A stretch of DNA of 64,000 nt from Atrina japonica (lineage: Eukaryota > Mollusca > Bivalvia > Pterioida > Pinnidae), in assembly GCA_030159075.1 (NCBI GenBank), contig BROG01000076.1, positions 1,162,001 through 1,226,000 of the forward strand. The letters are read 5' to 3'. A program made the translations under genes and the position numbers. The notes beneath the pieces were generated by a model. It searched no databases. It worked only from the letters and a program-made list of their open reading frames with translations, and was not told the origin of the DNA. This document shows, piece by piece, positions 1-11,064 of the stretch (the first letter of the stretch is position 1; the number at the start of each line of letters is the position of its first letter).

Positions 1-66
1 GGAAGGCATAAAAAGAGTGATCGTCTTTGAAAGATCAATAGAACGATAAGGTGAAAGTAAGAGATA

Positions 67-67
67 C

Positions 68-104
<37 letters not shown>

Positions 105-160
105 CAGATAGACAGACAGACGGACAGAGAATAAGAGAGATAGATAGATAGATAAATAGT
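67..160. repeat. GATA/GACA tetranucleotide microsatellite
   Basis: Perfect GATA units grade into GACA units, then return as imperfect GATA. Uninterrupted tetranucleotide periodicity is read directly. Confidence 0.95.
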
Positions 161-585
161 TAGATACGTTTGTTATATTGTATTCACCCCCAAGGAAATA
201 TACAATATATATATATATATTTGTGTGTGTCATTTCTCATGCCTATGCGTAAAGATTTGTTCGAAATTAAGATCAATGTCGATTATAAGGAGACTCCACA
301 CCATGGAGATTAAATCTGATAACTTGATGAGCCGGTTTGATAGCAGTAAAGGTAGTGTAATGGAACCATTTATTCACAATACACATTCATTTCGTTATAG
401 TTGTTGAATGTATTTTCCTCTCAGGTAGTAATGGAAGAATGAAAGTCATGAATTATTTGCTTTCCAAATGTCCGTATGATGTCTTGTCTATAAAAGAGAC
501 ATAAATACAAGACCGCTACCTTGAAAAATATATGCCAGTTCTGTTTTGAGCACACATCCCATGGTTTGCTAGTTGATTGATCTTG

Positions 586-694
<109 letters not shown>

Positions 695-699
695 TATGG

Positions 700-775
700 T
701 ATGTATGAGTGAAAGATTCTTGAGTGGGACATTAAACAACAATACAGCAGCAGCGGCACCAGCAACAACAACAAC
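700..775 (+). mobile_element. SINE 3' tail fragment (GTGGGAC-tail family)
   Basis: The segment contains ATGAGTGAAAGATTCTTGAG followed by TGGGACATTAAACAACAATA, almost identical to the 3' ends of the full-length SINEs at 10769-11056 and 62427-62711. The tRNA-like head and body are missing; the left boundary is the AT microsatellite, so the 5' part was lost or replaced by the tract. The CAGCAG/CAACAA run that follows may derive from the SINE tail. Confidence 0.75.
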
Positions 776-905
776 AATACCAAAGTTATAGTTGTTTAAC
801 AGAAGAGGAGACAACAAATGCCCAAGACGATCGTTTCCGTCAATAAGACTGAATCAGTTGAGCTCGGGTGTCATATCAATGTACATATCCGAAAGTAAAA
901 GAGAT
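774..905 (-). repeat. Dispersed A-unit repeat, degenerate copy
   Basis: Recognised by AATACCAAAGTTATA at the left end, then CAAGACGATCGTTTC and TCAGTTGAGCTC, in the same order as in the copies at 12743 and 40378. Middle and right parts are diverged. No coding potential is seen. Confidence 0.6.
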
Positions 906-1787
906 ATAATTTCAGACCAAATAATGTAATATGATATAAATCAGATGTCGCGTGATCCAGAAAATCTGTTTTGTTTATCTCATGATTTGGGCATTCCAAA
1001 ACACGCCGTTACCACACCCTTACAGTTTAAATTATGTTGTCGCAAGTACCTTGATCAACACCACAGAATTATCAATGAAAAACTGCAGTACGAGTGTTCC
1101 TAATATTTGCTTACGTAATGGGGAAACTAAGGCCAGATTTGAACGACGATAGGTAGTCAGGGTTGTTCGCAGTCTAAACAAAGTAGTGTGGGCGTTATCT
1201 AATACCCATCCCTATTTCAAGCTGTGTCCTCCAAAATTCGTGTCGCAACAAATCTTAAGGTCAGGTCTCATTCTGAAGCAGATAGCAGTTAGGCATTGAT
1301 GTCTCATTGTATTTTCCGAATACTACATCTTCCAGATACCGTTAAAGCATTCTTGCGCTTCTATTTATTTACTTTATATGCCCCCTTGATTGCGAAACTG
1401 TCCTTAGGCATTTTGACGAATTTGTAAAGGGTGTCGCTATTGTAAATATCAGAAGAATTTCAAATGTTTACATTAAAAGTAGTTGATCTTTCGACCGTGT
1501 GTGTTTGTCGTGTAAACAAATCACAGTTCTGCATGTGAATTATCGTAACACCACTCAACAATATTTAGAATTGCTGTACTTCAAGATCAAATGAGGGCTG
1601 ACGAGATTTTATTCTTATGATGGTGTCTTGGAAGTCGATTTACAGCCTCTATAACAACGTTAACAGTTTAACAATCGACTTGGCGTACATCGTTATTTTC
1701 TATATACAACTAGAAAAGAAAGTATCCTTACAAATTCAAAGCGAAAAAAAAAAGTTTCGGGTATAGTATGTGCTTTCAGTTTATATG

Positions 1788-1791
<4 letters not shown>
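906..1791. other. Unique AT-rich sequence, nothing recognised
   Basis: No repeat family, RNA or convincing exon is seen. The 66-codon open frame near 952-1152 has no supporting splice sites or domain and is probably chance. Confidence 0.5.

Positions 1792-1878
<87 letters not shown>
1792..1878. repeat. (GA)n microsatellite
   Basis: Perfect GA dinucleotide run ending in a short G-run. Open frames across it encode only alternating Glu-Arg. Confidence 0.98.
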
Positions 1879-1883
<5 letters not shown>

Positions 1884-2139
1884 ACCGTTACCTTTTATTC
1901 AGATTGGAGATCTGATGATTCATTACAATTTAAGTTTGAATGAGGTATAATAATATTTTATCAGCTTTTAATATCACGTTCATTCGTCAGTTTATTTGCA
2001 TAGTGATAAGTTAATTCTAAAGTCGTGATCCTTTATTTCAAACGTCAATTTATATCGAAAAGTTGTAAAATCTGAATTGTATTTAAAAGTCTACATTTCA
2101 CCGAAAGTGTATTTTCCTGGTCATCTGACATATAGCTTT

Positions 2140-2146
2140 GCTGCTG

Positions 2147-2218
<72 letters not shown>

Positions 2219-2243
2219 TTATTATTATTATTATTATTATTAT

Positions 2244-2296
<53 letters not shown>

Positions 2297-2392
2297 TTAC
2301 TACTACTACTGCTGATGCTATTAATACTGCTACTACTACTACTACTGTTGCTACTGCTACTACTACTACTACTACCGCTGCTGTTGCTATCG
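2140..2392. repeat. Compound trinucleotide array (CTA/ATT)
   Basis: About 250 bp of CTA units, interrupted by an ATT block and ending in imperfect CTG/CTA units. It gives poly-Thr, poly-Leu or poly-Val frames that are not genes. It directly precedes an A-unit repeat. Confidence 0.97.
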
Positions 2393-2555
2393 TTACTCTT
2401 AGACGGATTTTGGTTATACGTATAGATCTATTATTTGGGTTGTCTGATACCACTTTCTCTTTAGAAAGCATATTTAAAATTGCTCAACTGATGAAGACTA
2501 ATTGACAGAAATGATCATTGAGTCTTGAGCATTATAAATTTGATATTATGTTTAC
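2388..2555 (+). repeat. Dispersed A-unit repeat copy
   Basis: Begins GTTACTCTTAGACGGATTTT, contains TACCACTTTCTCTTTAGAAA, then TGATGAAG and AATTGACAGAAATGATC, and closes with GAGCATTATAAATTTGATA. This is the same order as both A units at 20695-21222. Confidence 0.8.
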
Positions 2556-2718
2556 AACTTTTGTAACTTTTTCAAGCCTTATCCCTACTACTATTCCAGC
2601 AATCATTACTTCTTCCATCACATTTACGTTAATTTAAACTGAATAAATACCCATTCTTTGCTACAACCTGCACTTTAACAACCACTATAGCACACAAATC
2701 AGCTTTCACAACATCGTC

Positions 2719-2790
2719 AGTGTACCATGGTGTAATGTCATTGCATCATCCCCACCAATTGGTGGTTCGAATCGATGGTTCCATACCGAG
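2719..2790 (+). mobile_element. Degenerate tRNA-like SINE head
   Basis: A Pol III A-box-like stretch (TGGTGTAATGTCATTGC) is followed about 35 bp later by a B-box-like GGTTCGAATCG. There is no clear cloverleaf and no recognised SINE body. It could be a chance match. Confidence 0.35.
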
Positions 2791-3427
2791 ATTGTGAAGT
2801 GAGTTGCCTTTCGTGTACTCCTTAATCTTATTCTACTACTACACTTTTCATTTTCATCCAAGAAAACTAATACATGACATTTAGTTCTATTTTTATAGAG
2901 GGTGATTGTGTGTGATCGAATTCTGTGGATGAAAATGAATGATGCTTGTATATATCAGTGTTCTATAGGATCACGCTCTTCCTACAATGAAACACGCGTG
3001 TGAATGCTTATAATAACCGTGTTCGATCTGAATATGATTCACACTGAATAATACACACTAGGTGTGATCAAGTAGATCAAAACCACACCTCTGCTCGAAC
3101 ACGCTGGAAACTTACCATCAACGCCTGAAATTGCAAAAAGGAGCAATTTGAAATCGACTTCACACTTGATAACATGATGTCATGTTTCACTTTTTCTTAA
3201 TGTCATGCATCTTACGTAACTGTGGAATCCACCTGTCACTCACATAATTCCAAAATTAAGATGTTTATAAAATATTACAGCGGAAAAGTATTTTTGATAC
3301 TTTCGTAAACTTAAAAAGCCGATGGAACAATAATCAACATGAAGGGTATTGAACTATTCCAAAAATTATCTAAGAATCATTCTTATGAAAACTTCTTTCT
3401 TCATTTTCTTGCGTATGAAATTTGTGT
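2791..3427. other. Unique AT-rich sequence, nothing recognised
   Basis: Several short imperfect inverted motifs containing CACAC/GTGTG lie between 2900 and 3130 but form no clear element. Confidence 0.45.

Positions 3428-3481
<54 letters not shown>
3428..3481. repeat. (CA)n microsatellite
   Basis: Perfect CA dinucleotide tract of about 27 units. Confidence 0.97.
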
Positions 3482-3483
<2 letters not shown>

Positions 3484-3537
3484 TATCTTTTACAAGGATT
3501 GACAAAACAGTTATGTCAATTTATATGAATGTCTCTT

Positions 3538-3692
3538 GTTGGCACTGATGCTGTCCTTACTGTGGGAGAAAACTGGAGTACCCGGAAAAAACCCACAGTT
3601 TGAGCTGGCGACCATTTTCACACTTCCCTGTCCAATCCGGGTCGCACCGGAGAGAAACGAGTGCGCTAACCACAGCGCTACCCGGACACAAA
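3538..3692 (-). mobile_element. tRNA-derived SINE (third type), minus strand
   Basis: Read on the minus strand the head is GGGTAGCGCTGTGGTTAGCG, an A-box region. A degenerate B-box region follows in GGTGCGACCCGGATTGG, then a body with a GGTTTTTTCCGG-like motif and TCTCCCACAGT. This matches the general build of molluscan tRNA SINEs. Only one copy is seen, and no target-site duplication could be read. Confidence 0.7.
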
Positions 3693-3828
3693 ACATATAC
3701 AAATATTGTACCTTGTCCTTTTACATGGATCTTGTTCAGTCATTTATTTACAGATCATTTTGTGATAGGTTATTATGTCATAGATATTTTTTTTTTTTTA
3801 ATTTCAATTTCAATTTATTAAGTAAGAT

Positions 3829-3852
3829 ATCATCATCATCATCATCATCATC
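3829..3852. repeat. Short (ATC)n tract
   Basis: Eight ATC units within an AT-rich, T-run-rich stretch. Confidence 0.9.
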
Positions 3853-3859
3853 AATATTT

Positions 3860-4975
3860 TTATTATTATCATAATTGATATTATTGGCATTATTAAAGTT
3901 TATCACTGCTGCTTTTGATGTTGTTTGTATTTTATTGTTAGTATTGTCATTTTAATCTTAAGTTTGGTTTTAGATATATCTATCAAAATTGTTCTATCTA
4001 ATTTCAATAAATTATATCTATATCTTTAGAAATTATGGATAGCACAGTGGTGTCAATTAAAGGATAGGTTTATATTGTTTAACTTCACACTCAACACACC
4101 TTTAACTGATACGCTTACATAAATTACATCTGTGAAGGAACATAAATTGGACTACAAAGGCTTAAACAGTCGTTTATGCCTACAGCACACAGCCTAAAAG
4201 TTGTTTTATAGACAGACCCATGGGATTCTTTCTATGAAATAGGTTAAAATATGAGAAGAAAATTACAATTATAACATTGTAATTAGTGATAACTTTCTTT
4301 GACCATAAAGCTTTTCTCTCTTAAATTCGAGTAATTTTAACTCATATGATTAGCTATGTAAAATAGTGCAGAGAGAATTTGCTTTAGACTACAATGTAGT
4401 TAATAAACAACGAAAACCTTCACTTACTTTAACATATTTTGAAAGGCACTGACAAAACCACACATATACACACACGCACACTCAAGGCTACGCACGCATA
4501 TACACGCATTCACGCATAAACCCACACACAAACAGATATACACACAAATATAGTAATAAGCATATTTACTCTTCATTTTAACGGAGTCATTTAGACAGAC
4601 ATGAAAAACAAGCAAGAACAATGACAAATGAATTACTAGAGGGCAAAGTAAATACAAGTACAAAAAGGCAAAACTTGTATATTTTCAAATGTCAGTGATT
4701 TTTCTCATGGGTTTGTAATAAATCTTCGTGTTATATAATCGTAAACATATTAAACTTTGAACTTATTTTTGGACCATCTATCTTTTTAGAATCAGCCTAT
4801 CACTCGGCATTTTAAATCAAATTTAAAAAGCATTAGATTTTGTATAATACATTTAAATGGTTGAATATGTATGATTTCTGCATGAGATAACCGCAATAGA
4901 GAAATACTGACCCATAAGGTCTTATGAGTCGATATCAACTTATATTCATATCACCGTATTTATATATAACCTTGT
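3860..4975. other. AT-rich non-coding stretch with degenerate CA-rich patch
   Basis: A worn CA/CG-rich patch lies near 4455-4550. Otherwise nothing is recognised; the open frame across the patch is low-complexity. Confidence 0.5.
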
Positions 4976-4978
4976 ATA

Positions 4979-5820
4979 TAAAAAATCTCAGATACCAAAG
5001 TATTAATCATTTGGATGTCCAGGATATAGGTTCAAATCTGGTAAAAATGGACAAACACGGAAATCAAAAGGTGGGATCAGATGCCATCAAATAGTTAACT
5101 TAGTGAAACAGAGTAATCGCAAACAAGAATATTATAACGCCCATAAATTTTGCGGAACGTTGACATCAAACGCGGTTTTCGATATCCCTGTGTCAATAAT
5201 TTGTCATTGAGTAGTTTATCTCTGTATATGAAATCTTCATATGTTGAACACGCCCTGGCATATCGGATCATTTGTGAAATATAAACTCCACATGCGGGTC
5301 TTTGTGGGATATTACTTCTTAAATGTTGAAAATTTATAATGGGGAAACCGAAATTGTCGCTTTTGTCGTATAGCTTAGTTGTTAATTTCCCGTCTGTGTC
5401 TATAGTAAGTAGAATGTCTAAGTATAAAGCGTGTGTGCTTGATTCTGTTGTATCTTTAATTTCTAATTCGCTGAGATATTGACATATGTATGAAAATTGT
5501 CATTATTAATTGACAAAACATCGTCGATATATCTAACTAAAATGTCAAATTAAAGAACACCGCTAACTTCTTCTTCTCTTGATTCAGCAGTTTCTGAATG
5601 AAATCTGCTTCGTATGAATTAAGAAACAGGTCAGCCAATAAAATGCACAATTAGTTCCCATAGGAATGCAACAGTTTGTTGAAAAACCACGTCTCCGAAA
5701 ATTACAAATATATTGTCCATTAGAAATCCCAGCATTTTTTATATCAACTATCATGTATTTATATGTTAAAAACAGAGTGGTGTTTGACCTAATAAGTATC
5801 ATGATAACTAATCACTAGAT
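4979..5820 (-). mobile_element. Broken retroelement copy: RT fragment plus 3' tail
   Basis: On the minus strand the RT remnant comes first (about 5810 down to 5120), then the family's 3' tail (5110-4979), which ends at the TACTTTGGTATCTGAGATT motif. Readable RT landmarks are an IPMGTNCA-like box near 5640-5670, a piece around the ASP-ASP box near 5520-5540, a DKSD/NFGFPI-like segment near 5345 and an AYGVYISQMIRYA-like stretch near 5260. The frame is broken by shifts and stops, so the copy is dead. Compared with the copy at 55655 it lacks about 175 bp between the RT end and the tail. RTs of this kind copy RNA at the target site; class assignment (Penelope-like) is my inference. Confidence 0.85.
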
Positions 5821-6903
5821 ATTTAAATGTCCGGGTACCATATTTAGTGAAAAACAGTTGATTTGATGCTAAAAAATCTCTCTTTTAATTTATAAATATA
5901 CATAACCGTGTAAGTAGAATAGGCATTGGTTGAAAAATCATATATTTCAACATGTTTTAAATTAAATCTAGTTTTCTTCGTATGAAAAGTCACACACAAC
6001 ATATAAATTTAATGAGCATTCGAAAGACACGTAAACCCTGGAAATCTAGAGCGAGATCAGGTGCCAAAGAAGTCACTGACGTCGGCATGGGTATTATTAT
6101 TATAAAACATTTGACTAATGATATACAAAGCATAATGATTTGTATATTTGATAAAGTTGTTATGGTAAGTTACTGATAAATGGTAAATTGAATTCATTAT
6201 TGTGACCATTTTCAAGATGATGGACAAGGCCTAGCGGGGTCCCTGTGTAAACCTATGTTTAACAGTGAGTAATTTGAAAATGTTTTGAGTTATTTTCATA
6301 TTTCTAATCAGGGTCTGTCGGAGGAAGTACATTTCAGATTTTTATGATTTGCATGATTGTTTCACGTGACACTGTCGAATTTAAGAATGCATTTATTTGG
6401 AAAACGCCTTATTAGTTTGACCTACGAAGTAATAGAGATGCTCCATGTAGAGTTTTCCCCCCTCAAAGATATGTTTCAATTTTGCTTCGAAGTGGCAAGT
6501 GGACCCCAGTTTGACATTGGAAAGTATCTGATTTTGCCTGCTCTCGCACATTTTTTCTCAGTTTGCGACATACAAAAGTCACGAATCGGTCGTCTGCATT
6601 TAAAACTAAATCAACAAAACAGTGCCGTTTCCATTTATGTCTTTGTGAGTAAGGCAAACACACAAATATAACAATTTAAAAGCCCTCCTTGAAGTTATGT
6701 ATTTTTGTGTAAATCATGTGTGTCTGCATATTTATGGAATGCTTACATTCGCGTGACATACCGGAAGAAATTTTATCTTCCTATTATAATTGAGAAGGAA
6801 TTTCTCTCTACATTATACACCACTGCTTCGAAGAGATTTAACACGTTCACCCTCTCATTAATTATTTTTGACACAAAATATTCTAAGTGCCCATGTTTAA
6901 ACT
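5820..6903. other. Mostly unique sequence; 104-codon open frame of unknown meaning
   Basis: A 104-codon frame at 6357-6671 (+) has a 66-codon frame opposite. Neither shows a recognisable domain or good splice sites. It lies on the 5' side of the minus-strand RT copy, but I cannot match it to an RT N-terminal region. At 6028-6085 there is a weak match to the retroelement tail (TCAGGTGCCA). Confidence 0.4.
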
Positions 6904-6976
6904 ACATCATCATCATCATCATCATCATCGTCATCATCATCGTCATCATCAATATCATCACATTCATAATCATCAA

Positions 6977-7009
<33 letters not shown>

Positions 7010-7023
7010 TGTCATCATCTTTA
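6904..7023. repeat. (ATC)n imperfect trinucleotide array
   Basis: ATC units with GTC and AAC interruptions, about 120 bp. The minus-strand frame reads poly-Asp and is an artefact of the repeat. Confidence 0.96.
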
Positions 7024-7655
7024 TCGCAGCCTCCATCGCTGTTGCTGTCGCAGCCAAAACTAAGTAATGTCAAAACCTCAACTGTTAAAGTATGATTGAC
7101 TATTTTTATTTTCACCTGTATTTTTTATAAACTTTACATCGGTATTATTTGTATAATATTGTCAATAAAAGCTACTTTTAATTTCAGGAAAAAAAGATAT
7201 CAAACTGCATTACTGATTTAAAAACATTTTTGTCGCACAGTAGGTACGCAGTTTTATCCCAATATATTTTGAAATTTGCATTTGGCTTAGCCTACTATAT
7301 AGATAAAAATTAAGTTATTTCACCACGTGGCAGTAGTCGGTCATATAGGATATAATTTTATGTTATTACCGTGTGCCATGTTAATGCCGGCATTCGTACG
7401 CAGGTTTTAGCAATATAACAATTACAAAGAATGTACAGAGACATGAAAAAAGTATTCACTAATCTGTTTTTTTTTCATACAAACAAATATTTGATGATTT
7501 TTACGAATCTCTCATTGTTAAAAGGAGCTGCTAAAGAAATGATCTAATCATAAAATTTGAATACACTTTTAACATTATAAGCTTTTTCTTTTCAAAGCTT
7601 TTGCCTTTCTTAGAAACAATTAATTCTATGAGATAGTGGTCGTTGATTCGTCTAA
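7024..7655. other. AT-rich sequence, nothing recognised
   Basis: No repeat family or exon is seen. Confidence 0.45.
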
Positions 7656-7659
7656 TATA

Positions 7660-7850
7660 CCGATTGTGACGAGGATCTATTCCTCATCTATATGATATGA
7701 ATTTGACTTTGTTTTCGCTGTGGGTGTGGCCGGTCGACAGGAGATGCTTCTTTCTTCGCTTTAGCATCTGATCCACCTCTGCATTGTCAAGGTCCGTGTT
7801 TTCCCAATGTTCTCCAGACTTGTATATTGTCTTCGAAACCTCCTAACGAT
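7660..7850 (+). mobile_element. Retroelement 3' tail, solo copy
   Basis: Contains ATTGTGACGAGGATCTATTC, then GGGTGTGGCCGGTCGACAGG, a diverged CATCTGATCCACCTCTG and CCGTGTTTTCCCAATGTTC. All lie in the order of the tail of the copy at 37190-38070. No RT sequence is attached, as in a strongly 5'-truncated insertion. Confidence 0.75.
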
Positions 7851-7924
7851 AAATATTTTTTGGTTTCTTTTGACTTTGATATTATCAGATTTATTAATCT
7901 ATTTTAGCATTTGTACTGGTTTGA

Positions 7925-7985
7925 ATTACTGTCTCTCGACAGATGCGACCAGTAAGGAGTATGGCACATGATTCCACCTTTAAAT
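7925..7985 (+). mobile_element. Possible short retroelement-tail fragment
   Basis: CTCTCGACAGATGCGACCAG, followed by GCACATGATTCCACC, resembles the tail (…GACCGGTCGACAG…GCACCTGATCCCACC). It is short and diverged. Confidence 0.3.
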
Positions 7986-8126
7986 AATTTTATTGTCAGT
8001 GAATTGAATATTGTTCTAATATACTAAGTTTTGCACTGGACTCTCTGCACTTCGAATTTACAGTTTTTATATTTAGTGTCTATATTGTATTAATTCATGC
8101 ATTCATGTTTGCATTCTATTTATATA

Positions 8127-8138
8127 GGTGTGCGTGCG

Positions 8139-8186
<48 letters not shown>

Positions 8187-8205
8187 TGTGTGAGTGTGTG
8201 TGTGT
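8127..8205. repeat. (GT)n microsatellite
   Basis: GT run with a few GC and TT interruptions. Confidence 0.96.
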
Positions 8206-9125
8206 TGGGTATATGTATGAGTTTGTGTTTCAAATTCATTCAATTACATATTCTTTCTGATTTTGTTTTTACAGGTTGAACTTTGAAAACAAAGAATGGC
8301 ACCTGACCACAATCTATGAAGACAGACATGTGAGAGGGGCAATTTACTGAATAAGGTGAAGTACTTGACTTTCTTTTGCAAATTCATTACAATTTGGAGT
8401 GTTTCATTACTTAAACCACCCTTCCTAGGTTGTTTAACCTACAAATGACACCAAGAAGAGACTTTCTTCTTTTCATGTTTATAATCATTCTCTGTTTAAA
8501 TCGGCAATAGTCACGGACCATATGACGTCACCTCAGGGCCAACGGTAGGTTAAAATAACATTGACATGAAATGATTCTCTCCCTCTTTTATATGTACTTT
8601 AACGATTAAGTTGATAGATATAATAGAGCATTCAGATGAAATGGAGATATTTTCTTAACCCAATTAGACATCTTCAGCACAAAATATGGATTTGAATTTT
8701 TTGTTCGTTTTTATTTTGTAAACAAAAATAGAATAAGAATCAAATCTGAGTGTAATGATCGTAGTTAATGTGTGTCCTTGATCCCGAAAGTCTGGGTCAT
8801 TGTCATATTACTTTAAACAATATATATATATATATATAATTATAGCTCGACTGATGAAGTATATACGATAGAAAAGATCGTCTTGGCAATCTGTTTATAT
8901 TTTCTACAAAACTACAACTTTGATCTTTTAGCCTAATCTGTCAACATCGAGTAACCGGTTTATCGGCTAATTTTTCAATCGAGTACATAGTCAATGATGT
9001 GATACTGCAGTGGCAGATTCATGAAGCCCCAGAGAAAAGCAAAACATACTACAGTATGCTGAAATTTCTATCATTGGGATAAATTACAATCCTCAAAAAC
9101 GAAACTAGTTCAAGCAGATTGGGTA
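8206..9125. other. AT-rich sequence with a weak A-unit remnant
   Basis: A short (AT)n tract lies at 8818-8838. Directly after it, 8843-8900 contains CTCGACTGATGAAGT and GATCGTCTTGGC, a probable worn A unit (plus orientation). Nothing else is recognised. Confidence 0.45.
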
Positions 9126-9128
9126 GAA

Positions 9129-9275
9129 TTCTGTGGACTCACGGCGGGTGTGACCGGTCAACAGTGGATGTTTACTTCTGCATGGCGCTTAATCCCACCT
9201 CTGGATTTCCAGAGGTCCGTGTTTCTCCTGGACATCCTAAATATTAATACTTTGGTATCTCAGATTTTTTATATT
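9129..9275 (+). mobile_element. Retroelement 3' tail, solo copy
   Basis: Starts TGTGGACTCACGGCGGGTGT, runs through CCCACCTCTGGATTTCCAGA and TCCTGGACATCCTAAATATT, and ends at ACTTTGGTATCTCAGATT. It is one of the least diverged tails. No RT sequence precedes it. Confidence 0.88.
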
Positions 9276-9509
9276 CATTACTTATCCATCAGATATAATG
9301 TACAAACTACTGCAGGTAGGAATCGGAGGTCAAGCAACATGTATAAAGGCGCTAATTTGTGTATAAACGTATATTTGCAGATTGGTCAGACGTGTTATTT
9401 TATTTAGAATTTTAATATTCCAATAATTCTATATAAAAGTGAATCTAATTTTTTTTCAAGTAACCGAGTACTGATTTTCAGTATTAAACAGTTCGACATC
9501 CACACATAA

Positions 9510-9638
<129 letters not shown>

Positions 9639-9819
9639 CGCTAATCTGACTTTGTTTAAATGTGCATGCATGATGACTAAGAAATTATGCGAGTATTAGG
9701 GCCTTGGATGAGCGGATGTAAGATAAGATATAAGGCCAATGTAATTGAACCTGGCGACTGATGACTTATTACTTATGTTTAGTGGATAAACCTGGCCTCT
9801 GAGTTTTGATAGATTGTTG

Positions 9820-9985
9820 TTGTATTATTGTTTAACGTTCCACTCACATGGAAAAGTCACCAAATGATGGTGAAGGGCCTCAAATTTCCACCAATGCACG
9901 ACACTTACGGTCATTGAGCAGTGAGGGTTCTTCATATGCCGACATCTACTGTGACACTGGACTTTCACTGGCTCATCCTAGAATT
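9820..9985 (-). mobile_element. SINE 3' half, minus strand (GTGGGAC-tail family)
   Basis: On the minus strand it reads GTGTCACAGTAGATGTCGGC, then AAGAACCCTCACTGCTCAAT, GGCCCTTCACCATC and GTGGAACGTTAAACAATAAT. This is the body-to-tail order of the SINEs at 10769 and 62427. The tRNA-like head is absent. Confidence 0.8.
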
Positions 9986-10550
9986 TTTGTTGAAGTTATA
10001 TAAAACTTTCAAATATCAATACAGTATCATGAGTTATGAATAAATTCTTGTGATATTGCCGTTGTATCATAGATTTACTGTGTTTCAAAAAGCCTCGTAG
10101 AATTGTTCTTTAATACTGTAAATTATGTACTTCTTGATGATCGTATTAATTATGACTTAGATATGCGTGTATTAAAAAGTGTTGTCTTTTCATTAATTAA
10201 GCACTAAGCACAATAAACCTCAGAAGTACATGTAACACATGCGCCATACGACTGGCAGATCACTATGTGGAATAGTTTGCTTTGATTAATTTATCGTATT
10301 GATACCAGTCTTTGTACTAGAATAATTTATGAGTATTTAGTTGATAGAGACACTATCTTGTCATTGTAGATACAGGGTATTGCTATTAATCATATAAAAA
10401 TGATGGTGGCAATGATACATAGATGATGAAGTTATGCTTGATATACCGAAAGAATTGCATTCTGTTTTATATATGCATACTTAAATTGCAGATCTGTGTT
10501 CCTTGTCCGATATTGGTGTTGCTAGTTTTTATAGCTCTGTTGTTTTTAAA
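9986..10550. other. AT-rich sequence, nothing recognised
   Basis: No repeat family or exon is seen. Confidence 0.45.
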
Positions 10551-10554
10551 TTCA

Positions 10555-10768
10555 GTTATATGGGGCAGCCAGTATTTAATGGTGAAGACGAGAGCGCATT
10601 TACAATGTTTCCGAGAAGAGACCACTGGCCGTCCGCAAGGAAACTGGTAAATTTTCACACACACAAAAAAATCAGCTTAGGTGCTAGTGGCCCTCGAAAT
10701 TGCGCTGACTTGAGGTGAGAGATTTCATGGTTTAAGGTGTGATGTCCTAACCACTCGACCACGGAGGC
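10555..10768 (-). mobile_element. Leu/Ser-tRNA-headed SINE, minus strand, interrupted at its head
   Basis: On the minus strand the head is GCCTCCGTGGTCGAGTGGTT (A box at the TGGTCGAGTGG core). A worn B-box region and a body containing TTCCTTGCGGACGGCCAGTG and CTTCACCATTAAATACTGGC follow. The better-preserved relative is at 45926-46109. The head is broken by the plus-strand SINE that begins at 10769. Confidence 0.8.
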
Positions 10769-11056
10769 CCGGAGCGGACCTGGCTCAGTCAGTAGCGCGC
10801 TCGACTCTTGATTGTGAGGTCGTGAGTTCGAGTCCAGCCGGCGGCAGGTTGGTTTCCTGTCCTTCGGATGAGACAGAAAAAACTGAGATCCCGTTCGTGT
10901 CACAGTAGGTGTCGGTACGTTAATGAACCCTAACTTCTCAATGGCTATAATGGCCGAGCATAGGTAAAAAAGCCCTTCACAGCCATTTTTAAGACGTCTC
11001 AATATGAGTGAAAGATTCTTGAGTGGGATGTTTAAAAAAAATAAACAAAGAAACAA
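10769..11056 (+). mobile_element. Near full-length tRNA-derived SINE (GTGGGAC-tail family)
   Basis: The tRNA-like head has an A box at TGGCTCAGTCAG (10781-10792) and a B box at GAGTTCGAGTCC (10824-10835), the internal Pol III promoter. The body carries GGCGGCAGGTTGGTTTCCTG and the tail ATGAGTGAAAGATTCTTGAG, closing in an A-rich run. ACGGAGGC occurs just before (10761-10768) and just after (11057-11064), a plausible 8-bp target-site duplication. That places the insertion inside the head of the minus-strand SINE on its left. No protein is encoded; SINEs of this type are copied by a partner LINE. Confidence 0.93.
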
Positions 11057-11064
11057 ACGGAGGC

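Noticed and set aside
2138..2425. Poly-Leu, poly-Thr and poly-Val frames of 95-142 codons
   Set aside because: Pure translation of the CTA/ATT trinucleotide array, open in several frames at once.
6357..6671. RT N-terminal region belonging to the 4979-5820 element
   Set aside because: The 104-codon frame is on the opposite strand, and the minus-strand frame there shows no RT motif I recognise.
10771..10840. Functional tRNA gene on the plus strand
   Set aside because: A and B boxes are good, but there is no closed acceptor stem and the sequence continues into a SINE body and tail.
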